From: Clostridium sp. C105KSO13
GTDB lineage: Bacteria > Bacillota > Clostridia > Lachnospirales > Lachnospiraceae
Direction of reading: 5' to 3'
Assembly: GCF_001517425.1 (NCBI RefSeq)
Contig: NZ_FBWL01000158.1
Coordinates: forward strand, 20,753 to 84,752
DNA length: 64,000 bases
Numbering within the stretch: position 1 is the first letter of the stretch; every line of letters starts with the position of its first letter. The position numbers were made by a program, and so were the translations under genes. Below are positions 10,310 to 18,329 of the stretch, piece by piece. The notes below the pieces were generated by a model. The model worked only from the letters and a program-made list of their open reading frames with translations. It had not been told where the DNA came from and did not search any database.

Positions 10310-10338
10310 TTGACAGTAGATATAATTAGTGTTAAAAT
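10310..10338 (+). promoter_or_regulatory. Strong sigma-A-type promoter of dapA
   Basis: A consensus TTGACA (10310-10315), a 17-base spacer and TAAAAT (10333-10338) lie directly between the preceding terminator and the dapA ribosome binding site. The leader is only about 30 bases, leaving no room for a lysine riboswitch. Confidence 0.8.
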
Positions 10339-10375
10339 TTGAAGAAAGAGGAGCGTTTAGATTAGGAGGATGTAT

Positions 10376-11266
10376 ATGTCATTATTCAAGGGAGCCGGGG
10401 TGGCGATTGTTACGCCGTTCCATGAAGACGGAAGTATAAATTACGATAAGCTGGATGAATTGATTGATTTCCATTGTGAGAACGGCACTGACAGTATTAT
10501 TATTTGTGGCACGACCGGCGAATCTTCCACGTTAACAGAAGAGGAGCACATAAATTGTATTAAGTTTACAATAGAGCATACAAGGAAACGGATTCCGGTG
10601 ATAGCAGGGACCGGGTCCAATTGTACACGTACCGCTATGGAGATGTCCAAGGAAGCTGCGGAGGCAGGGGCTGACGGTGTGCTTTTGGTGACACCCTACT
10701 ATAATAAGGCTACACAAGACGGACTTTTTGCCCATTATAAGGCTGTGGCAGATGAAGCAAAGATACCGGTTATTTTATACAGCGTGAAGAGCAGAACAGG
10801 AGTGAATATTGAGCCTGCTACGGTAGCCCGCCTGGTGAACAAGGTGGAGAATATTGTAGGGATTAAGGAAGCTTCCGGTGATATTTCTCAGATTTCCAGG
10901 ATTATGCAGATGACGGAAGGCAAGGCCGATCTGTATTCCGGTAATGATGATCAGGTTCTGCCGCTTCTTGCACTTGGGTCTAAGGGTGTTATATCAGTTT
11001 TGTCCAATATTGCACCCAGAGAAACGCACGATATCTGTGCAAAGTTCTTTGCCGGAGATCTGGAAGGCAGCCGGGCACTGCAATTCAAAGCACTTCCGCT
11101 GGTCGAGAAGCTGTTTTGCGAGGTGAATCCCATTCCGGTTAAGAAGGCTATGAATCTGATGGGAATGGAAGTTGGCGGACTGAGAATGCCTCTTACAGAG
11201 ATGACAGAGAAAAATGCGGCAGGTCTTGCAAAAGCAATGACTGATTTTGGTATAAAGCTGGCATAG
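10376..11266 (+). CDS. dapA: 4-hydroxy-tetrahydrodipicolinate synthase
   Basis: DapA condenses pyruvate with aspartate semialdehyde, the first committed step to diaminopimelate and lysine. Schiff-base Lys164 sits in GIKEASGD, the pyruvate-site GTTGES at 45-50, Tyr109 and Tyr135 are present, and Arg140 is in SRTG. The loop reads YSVKSRTGV where most DapA proteins have YNVPSRTGV, an unusual Asn-to-Ser and Pro-to-Lys pair next to catalytic residues. The ATG at 10376 has AGGAGG 6 bases upstream; an ATG at 10370 abuts that site and is unlikely. dapB follows 121 bases later behind a terminator-like hairpin. Confidence 0.94.
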   Translation: MSLFKGAGVAIVTPFHEDGSINYDKLDELIDFHCENGTDSIIICGTTGESSTLTEEEHINCIKFTIEHTRKRIPVIAGTGSNCTRTAMEMSKEAAEAGADGVLLVTPYYNKATQDGLFAHYKAVADEAKIPVILYSVKSRTGVNIEPATVARLVNKVENIVGIKEASGDISQISRIMQMTEGKADLYSGNDDQVLPLLALGSKGVISVLSNIAPRETHDICAKFFAGDLEGSRALQFKALPLVEKLFCEVNPIPVKKAMNLMGMEVGGLRMPLTEMTEKNAAGLAKAMTDFGIKLA

Positions 11267-11286
11267 TAGACAAAGATAATTGTGAA

Positions 11287-11334
11287 AAGGATATCATGCG
11301 TTGAGTAACAGGCTCAGATATGGTATCCTTTTTT
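11287..11334 (+). terminator. Terminator or attenuator between dapA and dapB
   Basis: A 10-bp stem with one wobble pair (11287-11296 with 11321-11330) is followed by TTTTTTCTG. The 24-base loop is long, so termination may be partial, leaving some read-through into dapB. Confidence 0.65.
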
Positions 11335-11387
11335 CTGCAAATAATAATGGTTAAGAACTTTAAGAAAAAGGGTCAGGAGGAACGAAT

Positions 11388-12146
11388 ATGGTGAAAGTAT
11401 TGATTCATGGATGTAATGGAAGGATGGGACAGATGGTAACCGCGCTTATCAGAGAAGATGAGCGGATGGAGGTTATCGCCGGGGTGGATACATTTACGGG
11501 AATTGCCAATACTTATCCGGTTTTTGAAAATATTCAGTCATGTGACTTAAAGCCAGACGTGGTGATTGATTTTTCCAATGCAAATGCGGTGGAGGGACTT
11601 TTGGACTATTGCACCGCAAAGCAGGTTCCGGTAGTGCTCTGCACAACGGGACTTACGGAAGAACAGTTGGAAAGGGTTCGGGAAACCTCTGGTAAGGCTG
11701 CAGTGCTTAAATCCGCCAATATGTCTATGGGAATTAATCTGCTTTTAAAATTGCTGAAGGATGCAGCAAAGGTACTCTCACCTGCGGGCTATGATATTGA
11801 ACTGGTGGAGCGTCACCATAACCAGAAAGTGGATGCGCCCAGCGGAACAGCTCTTGCACTGGCGGATTCTATGAATGATGCTTTAGATCATGAATATACT
11901 TATGTATATGACCGAAGTCAGGTGAGAAGAAAACGTGACAAAAAGGAAATGGGCATCTCATCGGTCCGCGGCGGTACAATTGTAGGGGATCATGAGGTAA
12001 TCTTTGCGGGTCCGGACGAGGTCATAGAGTTTAAACACACGGCATATTCCAGAAGTGTTTTTGGGAAAGGCGCTGTGGAGGCGGCAAAATTTTTAGCGGG
12101 AAAACCAGCCGGAATGTATGATATGAGTGACGTGATTCAGTTTTAA
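11388..12146 (+). CDS. dapB: 4-hydroxy-tetrahydrodipicolinate reductase
   Basis: DapB reduces the DapA product with NAD(P)H in the diaminopimelate/lysine pathway. The Rossmann motif GCNGRMG is at residues 8-14. The catalytic block ELVERHHNQKVDAPSGTAL is intact, including the His-His pair, Lys and the DAPSGTA substrate loop. The C-terminal HTAYSRSVFGKGAVEAAKFL is also typical. Its 252 residues match the family. CAGGAGG lies 7 bases before the ATG. fbp starts 24 bases downstream. Confidence 0.96.
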   Translation: MVKVLIHGCNGRMGQMVTALIREDERMEVIAGVDTFTGIANTYPVFENIQSCDLKPDVVIDFSNANAVEGLLDYCTAKQVPVVLCTTGLTEEQLERVRETSGKAAVLKSANMSMGINLLLKLLKDAAKVLSPAGYDIELVERHHNQKVDAPSGTALALADSMNDALDHEYTYVYDRSQVRRKRDKKEMGISSVRGGTIVGDHEVIFAGPDEVIEFKHTAYSRSVFGKGAVEAAKFLAGKPAGMYDMSDVIQF

Positions 12147-12169
12147 ACGGGTGAGACAGGGGAGAGATT

Positions 12170-14122
12170 ATGAAAAACTTGGAAACCAGATATCTGGAGC
12201 GGCTTTCGGAGTGTTACCCAACCATTGCAGCGGCATCCACAGAAATCATTAATTTGCAGGCTATTTTGAACCTGCCCAAAGGAACGGAACATTTTCTCAC
12301 CGATATACACGGGGAATACGAAGCATTTTCCCATGTGCTAAAAAATGGTTCCGGGTCCATCAGGAGGAAGATTGATGATGTGTTCGGTAATACATTGAGC
12401 AAGCGGGATAAGCAGTCTCTTGCCACACTGATTTACTATCCGAAGGAAAAGATGGCTCAGGTGAAGAAGGTGGAAGCCAATATGGAGGACTGGTACAAGA
12501 TTAATCTGTACCGTCTGATTGAAGTTAGCAAGCGTTCAGCAAGCAAGTACACCAGATCAAAGGTGAGGAAGGCCCTGCCAAAGGATTTTGCCTATGTAAT
12601 TGAAGAGTTGATTACAGAGAAATCTGAGGTTAATGACAAGGAATCTTACTATAGTGAGATTATAATGACGATTATCAGGATCGGCCGCGCAGAAGAGTTT
12701 ATTGAAGCAATTTCTGAATTGATTCAGCGGCTGGTGGTTGACCATTTACATATTGTGGGTGATATCTATGACAGAGGACCGGGTCCTCATATCATTATGG
12801 ACAAACTGATGACCTATCATTCTCTTGATATTCAGTGGGGAAACCATGATGTTCTCTGGATGGGGGCAGCGGCAGGCCAGAGAGGGTGTATAGCCAATGT
12901 GATCCGCATCTGTGCCAGATATGGAAACCTGGATATTCTGGAGGATGGGTATGGAATCAATCTTCTGCCGCTGGCCACATTTTCACTGCGGACTTACGAA
13001 GAGGATCCCTGCACTTGTTTTGCACTGAAAGGCCCGGAAAAGCCGAACAAGGCTGAGATGGAGATGGATCTCAGGATGCACAAGGCAATTTCTGTCATAC
13101 AGTTTAAGGTGGAAGGCCAGATTATTAAGAGACGGAAAGAATTGGGACTGGAGGATAGGGCACTTCTGCACCGCATTGATTATGAGAAGGGAACTATTAT
13201 GCTGGGGGAAAAGGAATATCAGCTTCTGGATACAAATTTTCCCACAATAGACCCCAAAGATCCTTATCGCCTGTCAGAGGAAGAAGAAGGAGTAATGGAA
13301 CGTCTGGAACGCGCTTTTCTGGGTTGTGAGAAACTCCAGAGGCATATACGCTTTTTACTTGCCAAAGGAGGATTGTATAAGGTTTATAATAACAATTTAT
13401 TGTATCACGGATGTGTTCCTTTGAATGAAGATGGCAGCTTTAAGGAAATTTCTCTGTTTGGCAAAAAGTTTAAAGGAAAGTCTTTGTACGATGCCCTGGA
13501 ACGATATATACGAAAAGGCTTTTTTGCTCTGGATCCACAGGCGAAGGAGGAGGGCAAGGATATGATGTGGTATATATGGCTGCACCCCGGTTCGCCTTTG
13601 TTTGGCAAGGATAAAATGGCCACCTTTGAGAGATATTTTCTTGCGGAGAAGGAGACCCATCTGGAGAGAAAAAATCCTTACTATAGTCTATTGGAAGAGG
13701 AGAAAGTGGTGAACAGTATCCTCCGGGAATTCGGCCTGAGCGCCGAGGAGGCGCATATCGTGAATGGTCATGTGCCTGTAAAAAGCAAAAACGGAGAAAG
13801 CCCGATAAAGTGCGGTGGCAAAGTGCTTGTCATAGACGGCGGGTTTTCCAAAGCATATCAGAAAGAAACAGGAATTGCAGGATATACATTAATCTACAAT
13901 TCTTATGGGCTCCTTCTCGTTGCCCATGAACCTTTTGAATCTACAGAGGCGGCGATTCAGAAGGGAAGTGACATTCATTCCGATTATATGATTGTAAAAC
14001 GTGTAATGGAACGCCGACTGGTCGGAGATACAGATATCGGAAAAGACTTAAAGGATCAGGTAACAGATTTGGAACGTTTATTGGGTGCATATCGAAGCGG
14101 TGAGATAAAAGAAAAAATTTAG
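12170..14122 (+). CDS. fbp: Class 3 fructose-1,6-bisphosphatase
   Basis: This Firmicute-specific gluconeogenic enzyme, a metallophosphoesterase, hydrolyses fructose-1,6-bisphosphate. Metal-binding motifs are visible in order: TDIHGEYEAF (Asp45, His47), GDIYDRGPGPH (Asp198, Asp201), WGNHDVLWMG (about 223-232), and later histidines in VNGHVPV. Its 650 residues are typical of class 3 and far larger than classes 1 and 2. GGGGAGAG precedes the ATG. The gene follows dapB closely; no functional link is evident. Confidence 0.96.
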   Translation: MKNLETRYLERLSECYPTIAAASTEIINLQAILNLPKGTEHFLTDIHGEYEAFSHVLKNGSGSIRRKIDDVFGNTLSKRDKQSLATLIYYPKEKMAQVKKVEANMEDWYKINLYRLIEVSKRSASKYTRSKVRKALPKDFAYVIEELITEKSEVNDKESYYSEIIMTIIRIGRAEEFIEAISELIQRLVVDHLHIVGDIYDRGPGPHIIMDKLMTYHSLDIQWGNHDVLWMGAAAGQRGCIANVIRICARYGNLDILEDGYGINLLPLATFSLRTYEEDPCTCFALKGPEKPNKAEMEMDLRMHKAISVIQFKVEGQIIKRRKELGLEDRALLHRIDYEKGTIMLGEKEYQLLDTNFPTIDPKDPYRLSEEEEGVMERLERAFLGCEKLQRHIRFLLAKGGLYKVYNNNLLYHGCVPLNEDGSFKEISLFGKKFKGKSLYDALERYIRKGFFALDPQAKEEGKDMMWYIWLHPGSPLFGKDKMATFERYFLAEKETHLERKNPYYSLLEEEKVVNSILREFGLSAEEAHIVNGHVPVKSKNGESPIKCGGKVLVIDGGFSKAYQKETGIAGYTLIYNSYGLLLVAHEPFESTEAAIQKGSDIHSDYMIVKRVMERRLVGDTDIGKDLKDQVTDLERLLGAYRSGEIKEKI

Positions 14123-14200
14123 AAAAAATTCCCATACATAAAGAATCTAAAAATGCAAATATTACTAACGCAAGATTATTTATGGAAAGGGAGAAATAAA

Positions 14201-14533
14201 ATGAAAAAAATAAAAAGATTCTTATTATTAATGATGTGCGTAGGCGTACTTGGAAGCATGACAGCCTGCGGCAACAACAAAGACACAACCAATGGAACGA
14301 CAGATACGACAGATACGACCGATAATAACGGAGTAAACGATACGACCGACAATAACGGAGTAAACGATACGGATGACAGAAATAACACGACTGTCGATGA
14401 CGAAAATGACGGAATAGTGGATGATGCAGTGGATAAGGCTACAGACAAAGTAGACAACGCTACAGATGATCTGACGGATGACAACGGACCTAAGAAAGAC
14501 AACCTGAATGAAAGAAACACGAATGATAAATAA
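14201..14533 (+). CDS. Small Asp/Asn/Thr-rich lipoprotein
   Basis: A 110-residue predicted lipoprotein of unknown function. Lys-rich residues 1-6 lead to a hydrophobic stretch and a lipobox-like MTAC, with lipidated Cys near residue 22. The mature part is almost entirely Asp, Asn, Thr and Gly, containing two copies of TDNNGVND. It then has an acidic segment, VDDAVDKATDKVDNATDDLTDD. No catalytic domain is visible. The ATG at 14201 follows AAAGGGAG and gives a clean signal peptide; an upstream ATG at 14153 does not. It could be an acidic surface spacer or cation-binding protein; this is only inference. Confidence 0.75.
   Translation: MKKIKRFLLLMMCVGVLGSMTACGNNKDTTNGTTDTTDTTDNNGVNDTTDNNGVNDTDDRNNTTVDDENDGIVDDAVDKATDKVDNATDDLTDDNGPKKDNLNERNTNDK
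14317..14370 (+). repeat. 27-bp direct tandem repeat inside the lipoprotein gene
   Basis: Two adjacent 27-base units (14317-14343 and 14344-14370) differ at one base. Each encodes TDNNGVNDT-type residues in frame, so the copy number could vary without breaking the frame. Confidence 0.9.
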
Positions 14534-14536
14534 TTG

Positions 14537-14560
14537 AAAAGGGGGGGGCTCCCCCTTTTT
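14537..14560 (+). terminator. Rho-independent terminator after the lipoprotein gene
   Basis: AAAAGGGGG (14537-14545) pairs with CCCCCTTTT (14551-14559) around a 5-base loop and runs into a T-tract, immediately after the stop codon. Confidence 0.85.
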
Positions 14561-14562
14561 AC

Positions 14563-14591
14563 TTTCTTTTTCGACTTTAATGTGGTAAAAT
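14563..14591 (+). promoter_or_regulatory. Candidate promoter of the iorAB-paaK operon
   Basis: TAAAAT (14586-14591) is preceded by TGG, an extended -10, with a poor -35 (TTTCTT) 17 bases upstream. It sits between the terminator and the iorA ribosome binding site. Confidence 0.4.
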
Positions 14592-14630
14592 GGTACAGTG
14601 AGATATTTAAAAATTGAAAGGGAGAGTCAT

Positions 14631-16442
14631 ATGAGTGCAAACAGGAAACTTGTGATGGGAAATGAAGCAATTGCTCTGGGGGCCATTCGTGCCGGTGTGC
14701 GCATGGTGACCGGATATCCGGGGACACCTTCTACGGAAATACTGGAGACAGTCGCAAAGCAGAATAGGAGCAATATCCATGTGGAGTGGTCCGTCAATGA
14801 GAAGGCGGCAATGGAGGTCGGCGCAGGTGCGGCATATGCAGGGGCCAGAACCATGGTGACGATGAAACAGGTTGGGTTGAATGTGGCGTCGGACCCACTG
14901 ATGAGTCTTGCCTATGTAGGAGTAAAAGGCGGGATGGTAGTAATCTCCGCAGATGATCCGGGTCCCATTTCCTCCCAGACTGAGCAGGATACCAGAAATT
15001 TTGCCCAGTTCTCCAAGCTGCCTGTTTTTGACCCTTCTTCTCCGGAGGAAGCATACCTGATGATAGCGGATGCTTTCGAGCTTTCGGAGAAATACCAGAC
15101 TCCGGTTCTCTTCCGGCCGACCACCAGAATCTGCCATGCCTGTTTCAGCCTTACATTGCTTCCGGATCTGGAAGTGCCTGAGCCGGAGGGGTTTGTGAGA
15201 GATACAATGGGGTGGGTAATTTTTCCAAGAACCTCTTACGAGAACCATATAAAAATTGAAGCCAGAAATGAAAAGCTTTCAGAAATGCTTTCCTTCTATG
15301 CAGGAAACAGTGTGAGTGGGGGAAAAGGGAAAAAAGGCATCGCCTCAGGCGGGGTGAGTTATGCTTACATAAAGGAAGTGCTGCCCCAAGAAGTTCCACT
15401 ATTAAAAGTCGGTACACCCTGCCCTTTCCCGGAGCGCCTTGCAAAGGAGTTTATAGAGCAGCTGGATGAGGTTTTGGTTCTGGAAGAGCTTGATCCCGTG
15501 ATTGAAAAGGAGCTGCTTCGGATTGTTGGCAAATATCATCTCGATGTAACTATACGGGGAAAATTGACCCACGATACGAAAAATGCCGGCGAGAATAGTG
15601 TGGAGAGTATCGCAGGAGACCTGGAACGTTTTTTGAAAAGCGTGGACGAAGAGAAAAAAACGGAGCCGGTATCGGAGAAAGTGCCTGCCCTGCCAGTCAG
15701 ACCGCCAGTCCTATGTGCGGGCTGTCCTCATCGGGCGTCTTTTTATGCTGTGAAAAAGGCTATGAAGGGGAAGAAGGCTATATTCAGCGGAGATATAGGA
15801 TGCTATACTCTGGGTAATGCAAAACCCCTAGATATGGTGGACACCTGCCTGTGCATGGGTGCCGATGTAACCATTGCCCAGGGACTACATATTATTGAGA
15901 AGGATGTGGTAAATTTTGCATTTATAGGGGATTCTACATTCTTCGCATCAGGAATCACAGGTGTTGTAAATGCAGTCTATAATCAGACCGATATTGTCCT
16001 GATCGTGCTGGATAATTCTACAACAGCCATGACGGGGCACCAGCCTCATCCGGGTACAGGAAGAACTATGATGGGAGATGTAGTAGCAAAAATCAGTATA
16101 GAAAATATTTTAAAGGGGATTGGCGTGACCTTTGTAGAGACGGTGAACCCGCTGCAGCTGGATGCCGCTGTGGATGCAGTGAAACAGGCAGCAGATGCAC
16201 CGGGAGTCCGTGCAGTCATATTTAAGTCCCCATGTATTGCGGTTTCCGGGCCGGGAAAACTTTTGTGCATAGATCCGGATGAGTGCAGAAAATGTAAAAC
16301 CTGTATCAATCAGCTGGGATGTCCGGCAATTACAATAAACGGTGGTACAGTGGAGATAGAATCGTCACTTTGCTATGGCTGCGGGCTGTGTAGTCAGGTC
16401 TGCCCGTTCCATGCAATTGGGGAGGTGAAATGTAATGAGTAA
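14631..16442 (+). CDS. iorA: Indolepyruvate:ferredoxin oxidoreductase, alpha subunit
   Basis: IorA binds thiamine diphosphate and, with IorB, oxidatively decarboxylates aryl pyruvates to aryl-acetyl-CoA while reducing ferredoxin. The N-terminal pyrimidine-binding domain (GYPGTPSTEI, VEWSVNEKAAMEVGAGAAYAG) precedes the TPP domain, which includes CAGCPHRASFYA, GDIGCYTLG and GDSTFFASGITG. Two 4Fe-4S motifs near the C-terminus (CRKCKTCINQLGCP and CYGCGLCSQVCP) are complete. The ATG at 14631 follows AAAGGGAG at good spacing; an upstream ATG at 14598 adds 11 residues without a site. It overlaps iorB by 8 bases. Confidence 0.96.
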   Translation: MSANRKLVMGNEAIALGAIRAGVRMVTGYPGTPSTEILETVAKQNRSNIHVEWSVNEKAAMEVGAGAAYAGARTMVTMKQVGLNVASDPLMSLAYVGVKGGMVVISADDPGPISSQTEQDTRNFAQFSKLPVFDPSSPEEAYLMIADAFELSEKYQTPVLFRPTTRICHACFSLTLLPDLEVPEPEGFVRDTMGWVIFPRTSYENHIKIEARNEKLSEMLSFYAGNSVSGGKGKKGIASGGVSYAYIKEVLPQEVPLLKVGTPCPFPERLAKEFIEQLDEVLVLEELDPVIEKELLRIVGKYHLDVTIRGKLTHDTKNAGENSVESIAGDLERFLKSVDEEKKTEPVSEKVPALPVRPPVLCAGCPHRASFYAVKKAMKGKKAIFSGDIGCYTLGNAKPLDMVDTCLCMGADVTIAQGLHIIEKDVVNFAFIGDSTFFASGITGVVNAVYNQTDIVLIVLDNSTTAMTGHQPHPGTGRTMMGDVVAKISIENILKGIGVTFVETVNPLQLDAAVDAVKQAADAPGVRAVIFKSPCIAVSGPGKLLCIDPDECRKCKTCINQLGCPAITINGGTVEIESSLCYGCGLCSQVCPFHAIGEVKCNE

Positions 16443-17025
16443 AAGTTGTCTGTTATGTGGTGTAGGCGGACAGGGCGTGGTTCTTGCCTCCAAATTGATT
16501 GCATTTGCGGCAATGGAAAAGGGAAAACTTGTACGCACTGCGGAAACTATTGGGATGGCACAGCGAGGAGGATCCGTTGTCAGCCATGTACGCATTGGTG
16601 AAGAAATATATTCTCCCCAGATTCCTTTGAAAAGTGCAGATCTGATTCTTGCCTTTGAACCGGCAGAGGCGGTGCGAAGCCTGCCCTATCTAAAAGAGGG
16701 AGGCACAGTAATCGTGAGCAGTCAGCCCATAAAGCCGGTGACCTCTACTCTGGGCGGCAGCGCCTATGACGGAAAAGAAATGCTGGACTATCTGAAGAAA
16801 AAGGTGGCTAAAGTGGCTGTACTAAACGCCCAGTATATCTGCAGACAGGCAGGATCGGCAAAAGTATTGAACGTGGCACTTTTGGGAGCGGCCGCAGCCA
16901 GCGGGTCACTTGATATTTCTATAGAAGAAATGAGCCGGGCTGTGAGAGAGAATGTAAAAGACAAATACCAGGAAATGAATCATAAAGCATTGGAGCTTGG
17001 AAAAGCAGCCTTTGAACAGATATAG
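16435..17025 (+). CDS. iorB: Indolepyruvate:ferredoxin oxidoreductase, beta subunit
   Basis: The small subunit of the 2-oxoacid oxidoreductase contributes the gamma-type domain. GVGGQGVVLASKLIAFAAM is at residues 9-27, and GMAQRGGSVVSHVRIG follows; both are family hallmarks. Its 196 residues are typical. The start overlaps the iorA stop by 8 bases and uses GGGGAGG within iorA as its ribosome binding site, so subunit ratios are probably set by coupling. Confidence 0.95.
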   Translation: MSKSCLLCGVGGQGVVLASKLIAFAAMEKGKLVRTAETIGMAQRGGSVVSHVRIGEEIYSPQIPLKSADLILAFEPAEAVRSLPYLKEGGTVIVSSQPIKPVTSTLGGSAYDGKEMLDYLKKKVAKVAVLNAQYICRQAGSAKVLNVALLGAAAASGSLDISIEEMSRAVRENVKDKYQEMNHKALELGKAAFEQI

Positions 17026-17038
17026 AGGAGAATATGGG

Positions 17039-18271
17039 ATGAAAATGACAAATCTTCAGTTAGAACTGATAAAGGAAAATTTAAGACAACTTACCTCAAA
17101 GGACTGCTTTTATAAGGAAAAGTTCAAAGACATTGACATTTCATCTATTCAAAGCCAGAAAGAATTCGAAACACTCCCATTTACCTGGAAAGGGGACCTG
17201 AGAGAAGCCTATCCCCTGGGACTGCAGGCTGTACCGGACGAGGAGATTGTTCGCATCCATTCTTCCTCAGGGACAACAGGCACCCCAGTAATTATTCCTT
17301 ATACAAAGAAGGATGTGGACGACTGGGCAAAGATGTTTGCCCGCTGTTATGAAGTCGCGGGAATTACCACCCTGGACAGGATACAGATTACGCCGGGATA
17401 TGGACTGTGGACCGCCGGAATCGGCTTTCAGGCGGGAGCAGAGTATCTGGGAGCTATGACCATACCTATGGGACCTGGTAATACCGATAAACAGCTCCAG
17501 ATGATGCAGGACATGGGGGCAACGGTTTTGTGTGCCACCTCCTCCTATGCCCTCCTTCTGGCAGAGGAGATTGCAAAGAGAGGAATAGGAAATAAAATTC
17601 ACTTAAAAAAGGGTGTCATCGGTTCCGAACGCTGGGGTGAAAAAATGAGGAGACGCATTGCAGATGAGCTGGGAGTACAGCTATATGACATTTACGGGCT
17701 TACGGAAGTATACGGACCCGGCATTGCCATGAGCTGTGATTATGAATGCGGAATGCACTATTGGGACGATTATCTCTACTTTGAAATTGTGGATTCGAAG
17801 ACAGGTAAAAATGTTCCCGACGGAGAAATCGGAGAGCTGGTTATTACAACCTTGCGCAAGCAGGGGGCCCCTCTGGTTCGATACCGCACCCATGACCTGA
17901 CCCGTTTTCTGCCCGGGGAATGCAAATGTGGTTCCCATTTTCCCAGAATTGATACCCTGATCGGAAGAACAGATGATATGGTAAAAGTAAAGGGTGTCAA
18001 TATTTTCCCGAGTCAGATAGAGGAAATGCTCAAAATCGTACCGGAGGCATCCAGCGAGTATCAATTCATGCTGGACCATTTGAACGGAAAAGATGTCTGC
18101 ACCCTGTTTGTGGAAATCAACCCAGGTGTTGATAAAAAACAGGCTGAGAGTGCAGTGAAAAAAGAATTCAAAACAAAAATTGGCATCACGGTAAAAGTAA
18201 TGCCAGTCTCCATCGGAGATCTGCCAAGAAGCGAAAAAAAATCAACCAGAATATTTGACAACAGATATTAG
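17039..18271 (+). CDS. paaK: Phenylacetate-CoA ligase family enzyme
   Basis: An acyl-adenylate-forming enzyme linking aryl acetates and CoA. The AMP-binding motif SSGTTGTPV begins at residue 76. The adenylation motif YDIYGLTEVYGPG, the hinge YRTHDLTRFL, and the C-terminal GRTDDMVKVKGVNIFPSQIE follow. Next to iorAB it can run in reverse, turning aryl-acetyl-CoA into aryl acetate with ATP formation, as proposed for fermentative amino-acid degraders; the direction here is inference. The ATG at 17039 was chosen for GGAG 8 bases upstream; another ATG lies at 17045. The product has 410 residues. Confidence 0.92.
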   Translation: MKMTNLQLELIKENLRQLTSKDCFYKEKFKDIDISSIQSQKEFETLPFTWKGDLREAYPLGLQAVPDEEIVRIHSSSGTTGTPVIIPYTKKDVDDWAKMFARCYEVAGITTLDRIQITPGYGLWTAGIGFQAGAEYLGAMTIPMGPGNTDKQLQMMQDMGATVLCATSSYALLLAEEIAKRGIGNKIHLKKGVIGSERWGEKMRRRIADELGVQLYDIYGLTEVYGPGIAMSCDYECGMHYWDDYLYFEIVDSKTGKNVPDGEIGELVITTLRKQGAPLVRYRTHDLTRFLPGECKCGSHFPRIDTLIGRTDDMVKVKGVNIFPSQIEEMLKIVPEASSEYQFMLDHLNGKDVCTLFVEINPGVDKKQAESAVKKEFKTKIGITVKVMPVSIGDLPRSEKKSTRIFDNRY

Positions 18272-18276
18272 TGGAG

Positions 18277-18307
18277 AAAGGGGTCTGACCCTTTTGAAGA
18301 CCCCTTT
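18277..18307 (+). other. Perfect stem-loop between paaK and hisA
   Basis: A 10-bp perfect stem (18277-18286 with 18298-18307) with an 11-base loop starts just after the paaK stop. No T-run follows, so it is not a typical terminator; it may stabilise the upstream mRNA or act weakly. Confidence 0.55.
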
Positions 18308-18329
18308 GAGACAGGAATGTGAGGTTTTT

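Noticed and set aside
10259..10376. Lysine riboswitch upstream of dapA, or in the gap before aspartokinase
   Set aside because: The leaders are about 30 and 50 bases, far shorter than the lysine riboswitch aptamer.
14317..14370. Tandem repeat as a CRISPR fragment
   Set aside because: There is no spacer between units and it is in frame inside a coding sequence.
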